Shown piece by piece: positions 7,935 through 16,981 of a stretch of DNA of 64,000 nucleotides (position 1 is its first letter; each line of letters opens with the position of its first letter). The notes under the pieces are model-generated. The model saw only the letters and a program-made list of their open reading frames with translations. It had not been told where the DNA came from and searched no databases. The position numbers were made by a program, and so were the translations under genes. Source of the stretch: Verrucosispora sp. WMMD573 (GTDB lineage Bacteria; Actinomycetota; Actinomycetes; Mycobacteriales; Micromonosporaceae); contig NZ_CP114901.1 in assembly GCF_027497175.1 (NCBI RefSeq), positions 6,386,001 through 6,450,000 on the forward strand. The letters are read 5' to 3'.

Positions 7935-8732
7935 CTAGACGACGAGCCGGCGGGTGAAGACGCGGCGGGCGAGCAACCATCCTCCGGCCGCCCAGGCCGC
8001 CAGGTAGCACAGGTGGCCGGCGACCGACCACTGCGGGGCGACGCCGAGCACCGCCGCCCGGCACAGGTCCACGGCGTGCCAGAGCGGCGTGAGGTACGCG
8101 AGCCAGCGCAGCACCAGCGGCAGCGACTCGACCGGGAAGAACACCCCGGCGAACAGGGTCATCGGAATCACCGCGAAGCGGAACAGCATGGCGAGCCAAC
8201 TGTCCGAGTCGACCGACGCCGCGTACGCGAAGGTGGGTGCGGCGACGGCCAGCGCGAGCAGTGCCGCCACCGGCACCGCCAGCACCGCCCACGGCGAGCG
8301 CAGCGCCCCCAGCACGCTGGTGACCAGGAGAAACGCGAGGACGGAGGTCAGCACCCGGAACAGCACGAACGCGAGGTGGCCGGCGAGGATGTCGGCCACC
8401 CGCAACGGCGACGAGCGCTGCCCGAGGTAAATCTTGCTCCACTGGAGGTTGCCGAACACCGGCCACGTCGACTCGCCGATCGCCACCTGCAACGCCGTCG
8501 AGGCGAGCAGCCCGCCGACGACCCATTCCAGGTAGGAGACGCCACCCACGCCCTGGTCGATGTACGCCCCGACGCCCACCCCGAACCCGAGCACGGTGAG
8601 CGTGGGCAGCAGGAAGGACGAGAAGGCGCCGGCCCGCCAGATACGCCGGTAACCCACCAGGCGGTATTCGAGCACCCGCAGCGCCGGCACCCGCGGCAGG
8701 GCGGGTCGGTCCCGGGTGAGTTGTGCCGTCAC
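7935..8732 (-). CDS. ABC-2 type transporter permease
   Basis: 265 residues, GTG start with GGAAGGGG just upstream. Six hydrophobic helices are visible, and the C-terminal ABC-2 signature reads FAGVFFPVESLPLVLRWLAY followed by LTPLWHAVDLCRAAVLG. It lies 8 bases before the next permease and 26 bases after the ATPase gene, so the three are one operon. The sequence is typical of NodJ-type exporters, which pair with a NodI-like ATPase. The two permeases probably face each other in the membrane. Substrate and direction (export) are inferred from the family. Confidence 0.87.
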   Translation of the reverse strand: MTAQLTRDRPALPRVPALRVLEYRLVGYRRIWRAGAFSSFLLPTLTVLGFGVGVGAYIDQGVGGVSYLEWVVGGLLASTALQVAIGESTWPVFGNLQWSKIYLGQRSSPLRVADILAGHLAFVLFRVLTSVLAFLLVTSVLGALRSPWAVLAVPVAALLALAVAAPTFAYAASVDSDSWLAMLFRFAVIPMTLFAGVFFPVESLPLVLRWLAYLTPLWHAVDLCRAAVLGVAPQWSVAGHLCYLAAWAAGGWLLARRVFTRRLVV

Positions 8733-8758
8733 GGCGGCCCCTTCCAGCAGGTCCTGGC

Positions 8759-9691
8759 TCAGTCGACGAGGGTTCGGCCGGTGAGGTGCAGGAATACGTC
8801 CTCCAGGCTGCTGCGTCGGACCAGGACGTTTGTCGGGTGCAGACCGAGCGCGGCCACCTCGGCCACCGCCGCGTCACCGTCGGGCACGTAGACCAGGACC
8901 CGGTCGGGCAGCACCTCGACGCGTTCTCCCAGCGCGTCCAGCTTGCCGGCGAACGTCTCCTGCGACTCGGCGGCGAACCGCAGCTCGACCACTTCGCGGG
9001 TGGCATGCTGCTCGATGAGCGCGCGCGGCGACCCCTCGGCGACGATCTGGCCGCCGTCCATCACCACCAACCGGTCACAGAGCTGCTCGGCCTCGTCCAT
9101 GTAGTGCGTGGTGAGCACCAGCGTGACGCCCTGCTGCTTGAGCCGGAACAGCCGCTCCCAGACCAGGTGCCGGGCCTGCGGGTCGAGGCCGGTGGTCGGC
9201 TCGTCGAGGAGCACGATGTCCGGCTCGTTGACAAGCGCGCGGGCGATGGTGAGCCGACGCTTCATGCCACCGGAGAGCGGCTCGACCTTGCTGTCCGCCC
9301 GGTCACCGAGCTGCACGAAATCCAGCAACTCGGTGGCCCGTGCTCGGGCCACCCGGCGTGAGATGCCGAAGTAGCGGGCGTACGTCGTCAGGTTTTCCCG
9401 GACGGTCAGCTCGGGGTCGAGATTGTCCAGCTGTGGACAGACGCCGAGCCGGGCCCGGATGGCCGGCCCGTCCCGCACCGGATCCATGCCCAGGATGCGC
9501 AGCTGCCCGCTGCTGGGCGGCGAGGTGCAGCCGACCATCCGCATGGTGGACGACTTGCCGGCACCGTTGGGGCCCAGGAAGCCGAACGCCTCACCGGCAC
9601 GGACCTCCACGTCGATGCCGTCGACGGCAGTGAAGTCGCCAAACCGCTTCACCAGCCCCCGTGCCTGAATCAATGGTCGCCCCGTGATCAC
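8759..9691 (-). CDS. ABC transporter ATP-binding protein (NodI/DrrA type)
   Basis: 310 residues from GTG 9691. Upstream in-frame sequence exists, but it would add 31 residues with no homology to the family. Walker A is GPNGAGKS (40-47), the signature is LSGGM (139-143), and Walker B is IVLLDE followed by PTTGLDP. The C-terminal 80 residues form the extra domain usual in drug-export ATPases. First gene of an operon with two ABC-2 permeases. A hairpin at 9742-9811 lies directly upstream and probably isolates it from the dnaG operon. Confidence 0.93.
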   Translation of the reverse strand: MITGRPLIQARGLVKRFGDFTAVDGIDVEVRAGEAFGFLGPNGAGKSSTMRMVGCTSPPSSGQLRILGMDPVRDGPAIRARLGVCPQLDNLDPELTVRENLTTYARYFGISRRVARARATELLDFVQLGDRADSKVEPLSGGMKRRLTIARALVNEPDIVLLDEPTTGLDPQARHLVWERLFRLKQQGVTLVLTTHYMDEAEQLCDRLVVMDGGQIVAEGSPRALIEQHATREVVELRFAAESQETFAGKLDALGERVEVLPDRVLVYVPDGDAAVAEVAALGLHPTNVLVRRSSLEDVFLHLTGRTLVD

Positions 9692-9741
9692 CCCCCGCAC
9701 CCTAGACACCCGCTCCGACACTTCCCACCGCATTAACGCGC

Positions 9742-9811
9742 CGATCATGGAGTTGTGGCACCGAGCAAGCCGGACATTTGCCACTTTTCCGGTGCCACAA
9801 GTGCATGATCG
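9742..9811. repeat. Intergenic hairpin H2, 21-bp arms with two mismatches
   Basis: Arms 9742-9762 and 9791-9811 pair at 19 of 21 positions. The left arm begins CGATCATGGAGTTG. It lies between the end of the dnaG operon and the start of the exporter operon, so it could end dnaG transcription. The tip sequence links it to hairpins H6 and H7. Confidence 0.7.
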
Positions 9812-9827
9812 CGGGGGCAGGGGGACG

Positions 9828-10364
9828 TCAGAGGTCGGCGGGGGTGGTGGCGGTGCGGGCGGACGCGACGAGGCGGTCGGTTTCGGTCAGGACGTCGGGG
9901 GCGTCGGTGGGGGTGCCGGGGTCGTAGTGGACCATCCAGGTCAGACCGTCGCTGCCGGGCACCCGGCGACCGACGACGCGGCCGGATCCGCCGGGCAGGG
10001 CGTGGTGCTGGGTGTACGCGACCGAGCGGGTCACCCGGGTGCGTACCTGGTGCGGCAGGTCACCCGGATCGAGCAGCAGGTACCGCTCGGCCGGCCGCTC
10101 GGCGACCACCAGGTAGCCGTCCCGCTCGGCGACCCGCTCGCCCGGGGTCACGGTCAGCTCCCGGCCGGACCAGACGGCCTTGACGATGTCGTGCCAACCG
10201 ATCCGGTGCCCCCGGCCGGGCAGCCAGAGCCCAAGGTTGGTGGCGACCACCACCCCGTCGCCCTCACCGTTGCCGGCGGCGGCCCAGGCCAGCACCCGTT
10301 CGTCGCGCTCCAGTGGTGGCCGGTCGGCCGGTGGCAGCTTGGGCCGGCGGCGGAACAGTGGCAT
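9828..10364 (-). CDS. Conserved hypothetical protein following dnaG
   Basis: 178 residues, ATG start only 2 bases after the dnaG stop, so it is probably co-transcribed. It begins with a short basic Pro-rich tail (MPLFRRRPKLPP). What follows looks like a small beta-rich domain, with LAWAAAGNGEGDGVVVATN and a Trp-containing turn (GWHDIVKAVWSG), reminiscent of pleckstrin-homology-like folds. No catalytic motif, signal peptide or membrane segment is visible. I do not recognise a characterised family. Its location beside primase is no proof of a replication role. Confidence 0.75.
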   Translation of the reverse strand: MPLFRRRPKLPPADRPPLERDERVLAWAAAGNGEGDGVVVATNLGLWLPGRGHRIGWHDIVKAVWSGRELTVTPGERVAERDGYLVVAERPAERYLLLDPGDLPHQVRTRVTRSVAYTQHHALPGGSGRVVGRRVPGSDGLTWMVHYDPGTPTDAPDVLTETDRLVASARTATTPADL

Positions 10365-10366
10365 CC

Positions 10367-12232
10367 CTACAACCCTCCCGCCGCCTGCTCGCGCAGGGCA
10401 CGGGCGTGCTGCTCCAACGAGAGCAGCTCACCGAAGGCGGCGAAGTACTCGTCCTTGTTGTTTACCGGATTGATCCGCTGGATCCGGGACTTCAGCTCCC
10501 GAATCCGGGCGGTGACCGACCCCCACTGCAACCGGGCCATGGTGATCGAGACGTAGCGGGGATCCGGCTCGCCGTCGATCCGCAGCGGTTCCACAGCCAG
10601 CTCACCGACCAGAGCCTGGGCGGCGAGATCGTCGCAGGCGTCGCGTACCGCTTCGATCCACACCGCGCCACCGGCCGCCGACGCGACGCCGCCGGCCGCG
10701 GCGACCGCGGCCCGGACGGCCACGTGCACCGGATGCCGGTAGTCGGTCGCCTCGACCGCGTCGAACATCGGACCGGCCAGCACCGGCTCCTGGAGGGCCA
10801 GCTTCAACGCCTCCCGCTCCACCATCGACTGCGGGCTGTCCACGCTCGGCTCGACCCGGGCGGTTCGGGCGGTTGGGCCGTCCGCCGGTCGTCCCGAGGC
10901 AGCGGTCAGCACCGCCCGCTGCACCGGTTCGATCTCCATGCCGAGGTCACCGGCGAGCTTGCGGACGTACTCCGGACGCTTCTCCCGGTCCTTGAGCTTG
11001 GCCACCAGGGGCGCGGCACGCCGCATCGCCTCGACCCGACCGTCGACGGTGTCCAGGTCGTACCGGCTGATCACGTGGCGCAGCGCGAAGTCGACAAGTG
11101 GCTCGCGGCGGGCGACCAGGTCACGCACGGCCAGGTCGCCCTTTGCCAGCCGCAGCTCGCACGGGTCCATGTTGTCGGGACTGACCGCGATGAAGGTACG
11201 CCCGACGAAACGCTGGTCGTCGTCGAAGGCGCGCAGCGCGGCCTTCTGCCCGGCCGCGTCCCCGTCGAAAGTGAAGATGATCTCGCCAGCGACGGCGTCG
11301 GTGTCCAGCAGCAGCCGACGCAGTACGCCGATGTGGTCGGCGCCGAAGGCGGTGCCGCAGGTCGCCACGGCGGTCGGTACGCCGGCCAGGTGACAGGCCA
11401 TCACGTCGGTGTAGCCCTCGACCACCACCACCCGGCCCTGCTTGGCGATCTCCCGTTTGGCCTGGTCGATGCCGTAGAGCACGTGGGACTTCTTGTAGAT
11501 CGGCGTCTCGGGGGTGTTCAGGTACTTCGGGCCGTCGTCGTCGGCGAAGAGCTTGCGCGCGCCGAAGCCGATCACGTCGCCGGTCAGGTCCCGGATCGGC
11601 CAGAGCAGCCGGCGGCGGAACCGGTCGATCAGGCTGCCCGAGCGGGCCGGGCGGGACAGCCCGGCGGTGACCAGCTCGTCGTGGCTGAAGCCACGCTGAC
11701 GCAGATGCTTGGTCAGCAGGTCCCAGCCGTCGGGGGCGAAGCCGCAACCGTACCGCTGCGCGGCGGCCCGGTCGAAGCCGCGCTCGGCCAGGAACTCCCG
11801 GGCGGGGCGCGCGCCGGCCGTGGCCAACTGCGCGGTGTAGAACTCGACGGCGGCGGCGTGCGCGGCCACCAGCCGCTGCTTCTGTCCCTGCTGCGGGCGG
11901 TTGGGTCGAGGTGCGGACCGGTCGTCCTCCAGGTAGCGCAGTTGCAGGCCGGCGCGGGCGGCGAGCCGCTCCACCGCCTCGACGAAGCTGAGGTGCTCGG
12001 CGTCCATCAGGAACTTGATCGCGTCGCCGCCGGCGCCGCAGCCGAAGCAGTACCAGACGTTGCGGGCGGGCGAGACGTTGAACGACGGGCTCTTCTCGTC
12101 GTGGAAGGGGCAGAGCCCCTTGAGGTTGCCGCCGCCGGCCGACTTGAGCGTCACCGTGTCGGAGATGATCTCGGCGATGGACGTACGCTCGCGGACCAGC
12201 GCGATGTCCTCGTCCCGGATCCGCCCCGCCAT
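10367..12232 (-). CDS. dnaG: DNA primase
   Basis: 621 residues, ATG start. It synthesises RNA primers at the replication fork. The N-terminal zinc ribbon has C41, H44 (CPFHDEKSPSF), C62 and C65 (YCFGCG). The catalytic core follows, with the Toprim acid motif EGYTD at 272-276 and the metal-binding FTFDGDAAGQKA near 322. The C-terminal helicase-binding region ends in long helices. Length is normal for bacterial DnaG (about 600). The downstream partner gene starts 2 bases after it. In other actinobacteria dgt lies just upstream of dnaG; here a BCCT carrier and a siderophore-interacting gene separate them, suggesting later insertions. Confidence 0.97.
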   Translation of the reverse strand: MAGRIRDEDIALVRERTSIAEIISDTVTLKSAGGGNLKGLCPFHDEKSPSFNVSPARNVWYCFGCGAGGDAIKFLMDAEHLSFVEAVERLAARAGLQLRYLEDDRSAPRPNRPQQGQKQRLVAAHAAAVEFYTAQLATAGARPAREFLAERGFDRAAAQRYGCGFAPDGWDLLTKHLRQRGFSHDELVTAGLSRPARSGSLIDRFRRRLLWPIRDLTGDVIGFGARKLFADDDGPKYLNTPETPIYKKSHVLYGIDQAKREIAKQGRVVVVEGYTDVMACHLAGVPTAVATCGTAFGADHIGVLRRLLLDTDAVAGEIIFTFDGDAAGQKAALRAFDDDQRFVGRTFIAVSPDNMDPCELRLAKGDLAVRDLVARREPLVDFALRHVISRYDLDTVDGRVEAMRRAAPLVAKLKDREKRPEYVRKLAGDLGMEIEPVQRAVLTAASGRPADGPTARTARVEPSVDSPQSMVEREALKLALQEPVLAGPMFDAVEATDYRHPVHVAVRAAVAAAGGVASAAGGAVWIEAVRDACDDLAAQALVGELAVEPLRIDGEPDPRYVSITMARLQWGSVTARIRELKSRIQRINPVNNKDEYFAAFGELLSLEQHARALREQAAGGL

Positions 12233-12359
12233 GCCGCCACCTCCTCGACCTACATCCTGCCCTGCGCGCCCCGGGCGCGAGGAGGGGCCCCTCGTCGACG
12301 CCTCCGGTGTCCAATGGGCCGCCCACCCGGAACCGCCGAGCCGGTCGCCCGCACGCCGA

Positions 12360-12390
12360 CGCCGCGCCGTTCCGGCGGAACGGCGCGGCG
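12360..12390 (-). terminator. Terminator-like hairpin after the BCCT gene
   Basis: Perfect 14-bp GC-rich stem (12360-12373 with 12377-12390) and a 3-base loop, 31 bases past the stop of the BCCT gene. It separates that gene from dnaG. Confidence 0.65.
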
Positions 12391-12421
12391 GGCGCGGCAG
12401 GCAGGCGGAGGGCGAGGACGG

Positions 12422-14071
12422 TCAGCGGGGGCGACGACGCAGGTACCGACGCACCGGCGGCGGGTCCTCTTCCTCGTACGACCGGGCGGCGCGCACCGCG
12501 TCGGCCAGTCCGTGCGGGCGGCTGCGCGTCGGCGCGGCCAGCAGCGGGTCACGGGCCATGTCCTTGACCAGAGCCACAGCCAGCCCGAGCATCACCACCA
12601 CGAACGGCAACGCCACCATGATGGTGGCCTGTTGCAGCGCATCCAGCCCGCCGACGAGCAGCAGCACGGCGGCGACCGCGCCGATCAGGATTCCCCAGCT
12701 GACCACGACCAGCCGGTGCGGGCGCAGCGCGCCCCGGGAGGTCAGCGAGCCGAGCACCAGCGAGGCGGAGTCGGCGCTGGTGACGAAGTACAGCGCGATG
12801 AGCACCATGGCCAGCACACCGGTCAGCGCCGCCAGCGGCAGCGCGTCGAGCAGACCGAACAGCGCCTGCTCGCTGCTGGCGGAGGCGTCCGCCACCAGGT
12901 CCCGTACCCCGGTGGCCTGCACTCGCAGCGCGCTGCCGCCCATGATCGCGAACCAGACGGCGCTGGCTCCGCTGGGCACCAGGAGCACACCGATCAGGAA
13001 CTGTCGCACGTTCCGGCCCCGGGAGATGCGGGCGATGAAGGTGCCGACGAACGGCGCCCAGGAGATCCACCACGCCCAGTAGAAGATCGTCCAGCCGCCC
13101 AGCCAGGCCGGGTCGGAGAACGCCCCGGTCCGGGTGGACATGAAGACGAGGTTGCTGAGGTAGTCGCCGATCGAGGCCGGCAGCACCTCAAGGGTGTAGA
13201 TGGTCGGCCCGACCACGAAGACGAAGAGCATCAGCGCGACGGCCAGCACCACGTTGGTGGTGGAGAGCCACTTGATGCCCCGATGCAGGCCGGTGAAGGC
13301 GGAGATGACGAAGGCCAGCGTCAGTGCCCCGATCACCACCAGCTCCACCGCCGTGGAGTCCGGCACCCCGGCGACCAGGTCCAGGCCGGCGGCGACCTGG
13401 AGGGCGCCGAGCCCGAGGCTGGTCGCGGAGCCGAAGACGGTGGCGAAGACGGCCAGCAGGTCGATGATCTGGCCGACGGAACCGTCGGCGCGGTCGCCGA
13501 TGAGCGGCCGGAACGCCGCCGAGATCCGGTTCTGCCGCCCCCGACGGAACGTCGAGTACGCCAGGGCCAGCGCCACCACCGCGTAGATCGCCCACGGGTG
13601 CAGGGTCCAGTGGAAGAGGGTGAACTGCATGGCCGCCGACGCCGCCTGCCCGGTCAGCGGCTCGACGCCGCTCGCCGGTGGCGGTGTGGCGTAGTGCTGG
13701 ATGGGCTCGGCCACGGCGAAGAAGACCAGGCCGATGCCCATGCCGGCGCTGAACATCATGGCGATCCAGGCCAGCGTGCTGAACTCCGGCTCGTCGTCGT
13801 CCTTGCCGAGCCGGATCCGGCCGAACCGAGACAGCGCCAGCACCACCGCCAGCACCAGGAAGGCGTTGGCCGCCACCACGAAGAACCAGCCGAACGTGTC
13901 GATCACCCAGGCCAGGCCCGACTCGCCGACGCTCGCCAGCGAGTCACGGGCCAGCACCCCCCAGAGCACCACGGCAAGCACCCCGCCGACGCCCAAGCCC
14001 AGCACGATCGGATCGATCGCGCCGCCCTCACCGCCAGGTGCAGCGGTCTTCTCGTCCACCTGCTCGCTCAT
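12422..14071 (-). CDS. BCCT-family transporter (betaine/choline/carnitine type)
   Basis: 549 residues from ATG 14071 (MSEQVDEKTAAPG); a longer frame exists but adds a poor N-terminus. Twelve hydrophobic segments are expected for the family and visible as long apolar stretches. Diagnostic motifs are the Gly-rich MMFSAGMGIGLVFFAVAEP of TM3 and the Trp-rich signature WTIFYWAWWISWAPFVGTF in TM8, followed by IARISRGRNVRQF. The acidic N-tail and basic C-tail (RRYLRRRPR) fit osmoregulated members. Members carry quaternary ammonium compounds with Na+ or H+; the exact substrate cannot be read here. It is a single-gene unit with its own hairpin terminator. Confidence 0.92.
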   Translation of the reverse strand: MSEQVDEKTAAPGGEGGAIDPIVLGLGVGGVLAVVLWGVLARDSLASVGESGLAWVIDTFGWFFVVAANAFLVLAVVLALSRFGRIRLGKDDDEPEFSTLAWIAMMFSAGMGIGLVFFAVAEPIQHYATPPPASGVEPLTGQAASAAMQFTLFHWTLHPWAIYAVVALALAYSTFRRGRQNRISAAFRPLIGDRADGSVGQIIDLLAVFATVFGSATSLGLGALQVAAGLDLVAGVPDSTAVELVVIGALTLAFVISAFTGLHRGIKWLSTTNVVLAVALMLFVFVVGPTIYTLEVLPASIGDYLSNLVFMSTRTGAFSDPAWLGGWTIFYWAWWISWAPFVGTFIARISRGRNVRQFLIGVLLVPSGASAVWFAIMGGSALRVQATGVRDLVADASASSEQALFGLLDALPLAALTGVLAMVLIALYFVTSADSASLVLGSLTSRGALRPHRLVVVSWGILIGAVAAVLLLVGGLDALQQATIMVALPFVVVMLGLAVALVKDMARDPLLAAPTRSRPHGLADAVRAARSYEEEDPPPVRRYLRRRPR

Positions 14072-14203
14072 GGTCACCCCTGACCATCCTCCCGGTCCAC
14101 TGCCGTCGTGCTCCGAAAATCCGGCTAATCGCACCCTCGGAGTCGACTTTCGGCCGTTCAGGGGCGCGTTGGGGTGCCACCTTGCCGGTTATCGGCTCGC
14201 TGG

Positions 14204-15049
14204 TCAACCAAGCGGCACGGGAACGCGGTCCTGTTCGTCCGCCTCGACCTGGCGGTTCCAGTCGGGCTTCGTGGCCCGCCAGCCCTCGTCGTCCAGGCCC
14301 TTTCGCCAGTAGCCGGAGATGGACAACCACTCGCGGGGCACCGACCGCTCCACCCGCAGCAACCGGCGCAACTGGCGGACGAAGGACGCCTCACCGTGCA
14401 CGAAGGCGTGCACCGTGCCGGGCGGAAACTCCAGCTCACCCACCGCGGCCACCAACGCCTGACCCACTGGGCGTACGCCCCGGTGCAGCCAGGTCAGCCG
14501 CACCGCGCCAGCGCTGGGCAGCGGCTGCTCGTCGGCCGGGCCGTCGACCTCGACGAAGACGTACGCGGGCGCACCGACGGGCAGCCGGGCCAGGGCGGCG
14601 GCGATCGCCGGCAGGGCGCTCTCGTCGCCGACCAACAGGTGCCAGTCGGCCGCCGGGCTCGGCGCGTACGCCCCGCCCGGGCCCACGAACAGCACCTCGT
14701 CACCGGGGCGCAACGCCGCAGCCCACGGGCCGGCCAGCCCCTCGTCGCCGTGGTGCACCACATCGACGGTCAGTTCCCCCGCCGTCGGGTCCCAGGCGCG
14801 GACCGTGTACGCCCGCAGCCGGGGCCACTGCTCACGCGGCAGGTCGCGACGAATGGTGGCGAGATCGAGCGGACGCGGGTGGTCCACACCGGCGACCGGA
14901 AAGACGATCTTGATGTAGTGGTCGGTGAACTCGCCGACCGGCAGGCCAGCCAGTTCCTCCCCGCCGAGCACCAGCCGGACCACGTGTGGGGTGGGTCGCG
15001 AGGTGCGCAGTACGCGGGCGGAGGTGACCTTCTTCGAGCGATCCGTCAT
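14204..15049 (-). CDS. Siderophore-interacting protein (FAD-binding, ViuB/SIP type)
   Basis: 281 residues. It reduces ferric siderophore in the cytoplasm to release iron, using FAD and NAD(P)H. The FAD-binding barrel has RAYTVRAWDP and the partner strand VDVVHHGDEGLAGPWA. The C-terminal SIP domain shows WHLLVGDESALPAI and VHAFVHGEASFVRQLRR, followed by SISGYWRKGLDDEGW, all typical of the family. An iron-regulator box lies directly on the start codon (15049-15067). Its mirror half contains TAGCCT at -12 to -7 relative to the ATG, with no Shine-Dalgarno, so a leaderless transcript repressed by an IdeR/DmdR-type protein is likely. No siderophore biosynthesis genes are adjacent. Confidence 0.93.
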   Translation of the reverse strand: MTDRSKKVTSARVLRTSRPTPHVVRLVLGGEELAGLPVGEFTDHYIKIVFPVAGVDHPRPLDLATIRRDLPREQWPRLRAYTVRAWDPTAGELTVDVVHHGDEGLAGPWAAALRPGDEVLFVGPGGAYAPSPAADWHLLVGDESALPAIAAALARLPVGAPAYVFVEVDGPADEQPLPSAGAVRLTWLHRGVRPVGQALVAAVGELEFPPGTVHAFVHGEASFVRQLRRLLRVERSVPREWLSISGYWRKGLDDEGWRATKPDWNRQVEADEQDRVPVPLG

Positions 15050-15067
15050 TCGGTTAGGCTAACCTAA
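15049..15067 (-). promoter_or_regulatory. IdeR/DtxR-type iron box overlapping the SIP promoter
   Basis: On the minus strand it reads TTAGGTTAGCCTAACCGAA, which differs from the classical 19-base DtxR/IdeR consensus at one arm position and the centre. It ends on the first base of the ATG. The embedded TAGCCT sits exactly where a -10 element would be for transcription starting at the ATG. Confidence 0.85.
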
Positions 15068-15099
15068 CTTCGGAGTGCCGTTCGACCTCCGGTCCGATG

Positions 15100-16341
15100 T
15101 CAGCTTCTGATCAAGCGATCACGCCAGGCCAGGGCGGCGGGGTCGGTCAGTGAGGCCACCTGGTCGATCACCACCCGCAGGCGGGCTTCGTCGTCAGGTG
15201 CGTCCCGCCACAGCGGAGCGAAGACCGGATCCAGCGCTGCCGGCGCCCGCGCGGCCAGCGTCGTCACGAGCCCGGCGATGATCTCCCGCTGCCGCTGGTA
15301 GCGGCCCTGCGCGCCGGGCCGACGCAGCACGTAGCGCAGAGCGATCCCCTTGAGCAGCGCGCACCGGGCCCGCAACGGCCGGGGTACGACGAGGTCGGCC
15401 GCGTACCGTCGGTGTGGTCCCGGGCCGAAGCGTTCGGTGGTGGCGGCGACGGCGGTCGCCACGAATCGACCGGTCAACACGCTGGTGGTGGCCTTGAGCG
15501 CGGCCTGGGCCCGATGGCTGCCGTCGTAGCCGGCCAACGGGGCGAGCACCGGATCGGCGAGCAGCCCGGTCAGGGTGTCGTCGAGGTAGTCGGGCGACTC
15601 GGTCGAGTAGACGGCGGCGACGTCGGCGCAGAGCGCGGCCCGCTCGTCCCGGTCGACGAGCAACGGCTCCAGCGTGAGGTAACCACCGTGGATGCCGTCC
15701 TCGACGTCGTGCACCGAGTACGCCACGTCGTCGGCCCAGTCCATCACCTGCGCCTCCAGGCACTGCCGCTCGCCGGTCGGGGAGCCCTGCCGCAGCCAGA
15801 CGAAGGCGGGCAGATCGTCGGGGTACACCCCGAACTTGCGCCGGCCGGGCTGGCGGGTCCACGGGTACTTGCCGACCGCGTCCAGCGAGGCACGGGTCAG
15901 GTTCAACCCGGCGGACGTCCCGTCCGGGCCGTACACCTTGGCCTCCAGCCGGGCCAGCACCCGCAGCGTCTGGGCGTTGCCCTCGAATCCGCCGCAGTCG
16001 TCAGCCAGCTCGTCGAGCGCGGCCTCACCGTTGTGACCGAACGGCGGATGCCCGAGGTCGTGGGCCAGCCCGGCGGTGTCCACCACGTCCGGATCACAGC
16101 CCAGCCGGGCACCCATCTCCCGGGCGATCTGGGCCACCTCCAGCGAGTGGGTGAGCCGGGTACGCAGGAAGTCGTCGGTGCCGGCCGTGTGCACCTGGGT
16201 CTTCGCGGCCAGCCGGCGGAACGCCGCCGAGTGCAGCACCCGGGCCCGGTCCCGTTCGTACGGGGACCGGCCGTGCTCCGGATCCTTGACCGGCTCCGCG
16301 ACCCGACGCGCCGCGTCCGGCTCACCGGACGCAGCGCTCAA
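15100..16341 (-). CDS. dgt: Deoxyguanosinetriphosphate triphosphohydrolase-like protein
   Basis: 413 residues from TTG 16341, which overlaps the stop of the upstream VOC gene as ATTGA; no ATG or GTG gives the conserved N-terminus. The HD-superfamily metal site is visible as THSLEVAQIAREM (H65) and GLAHDLGHPPFGHNGE (H94, D95), and then MDWADDVAYSVHDVEDG. These enzymes cleave dNTP to deoxynucleoside and triphosphate, trimming nucleotide pools. The N-terminal SPYERDRARVLHSAAFRRL is the standard family opening. It is linked with dnaG in many actinobacteria. A rare TTG start and overlap suggest translation depends on the upstream gene. Confidence 0.93.
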   Translation of the reverse strand: MSAASGEPDAARRVAEPVKDPEHGRSPYERDRARVLHSAAFRRLAAKTQVHTAGTDDFLRTRLTHSLEVAQIAREMGARLGCDPDVVDTAGLAHDLGHPPFGHNGEAALDELADDCGGFEGNAQTLRVLARLEAKVYGPDGTSAGLNLTRASLDAVGKYPWTRQPGRRKFGVYPDDLPAFVWLRQGSPTGERQCLEAQVMDWADDVAYSVHDVEDGIHGGYLTLEPLLVDRDERAALCADVAAVYSTESPDYLDDTLTGLLADPVLAPLAGYDGSHRAQAALKATTSVLTGRFVATAVAATTERFGPGPHRRYAADLVVPRPLRARCALLKGIALRYVLRRPGAQGRYQRQREIIAGLVTTLAARAPAALDPVFAPLWRDAPDDEARLRVVIDQVASLTDPAALAWRDRLIRS

Positions 16342-16691
16342 TCCCCACGCTGCCGCAGTACGCAGAACTCGTTGCCCTCCGGGTCGGCCAGCACCGTCCA
16401 GTCGTCGCCGTCCTGGCCGATGTCGACATGCCGGGCACCCATGTCGACCAACCGTTCCACCTCGGCTTCCCGGTCGGTCGGGCGCAGGTCGAGGTGCAGC
16501 CGGTTCTTGCGCTCCTTGACGCCGGCCACCGGCACGAACACGATGCCGGGCAACCGGTCCGCGCTCTGCCGGATCTCCACCTCGTCGGGCCGCTCCTCGA
16601 TGACCTGGTACCCGAGCGCCTCGGCCCACCAGCGGGCCAGCCGCCCCGGGTCACGGGCGTCGACGGTCAGGCTCTCCCACACGGCGGTCAT
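16338..16691 (-). CDS. VOC-family (glyoxalase-like) protein
   Basis: 117 residues from ATG 16691; the frame is open upstream but that part has no family features. It is one vicinal-oxygen-chelate module pair: TVDARDPGRLARWWAEALGY at the start, NRLHLDLRPTDREAEVERLV in the middle and VLADPEGNEFCVL at the end. This type is common in actinobacteria as a single-domain dimer. The metal-ligand pattern is partly kept (H in LHLDL, E in GNEFCVL), so enzymatic or binding roles are both possible. Its stop overlaps the dgt start, so the two are co-expressed. Confidence 0.88.
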   Translation of the reverse strand: MTAVWESLTVDARDPGRLARWWAEALGYQVIEERPDEVEIRQSADRLPGIVFVPVAGVKERKNRLHLDLRPTDREAEVERLVDMGARHVDIGQDGDDWTVLADPEGNEFCVLRQRGD

Positions 16692-16981
16692 GCCGGCACC
16701 GCCACCGCGACACCGACAGCCTCCGACAACTCGGCACGCCATCCCATCCGGCCACCCCTTCGCGAAACGACGGTCCACGGGCGAAGTCAGGTTACGCCCG
16801 GGGCCCCGGTTCGGCGCACCCCCGACGTGTCCAGGGCGGGTCCACATCCTCCGATCAGACGAGAGTTGTCGCCCGATTGCCGACGGTAACGGGATCGCAC
16901 TCATCGACATCCACGGGTAGCGTCGCCATCGCGGAACGTCACCTGTTGCGGCGATACCCGACCGGTGGGAGAGACACGCTC

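Noticed and set aside
10313..14083. Very long plus-strand frame (1256 codons) opposite dnaG and the BCCT gene
   Set aside because: It is antisense to two well-supported genes, has compositionally biased protein (Gly, Arg, Asp, Val), and no domain. Such frames arise from GC-rich third positions.
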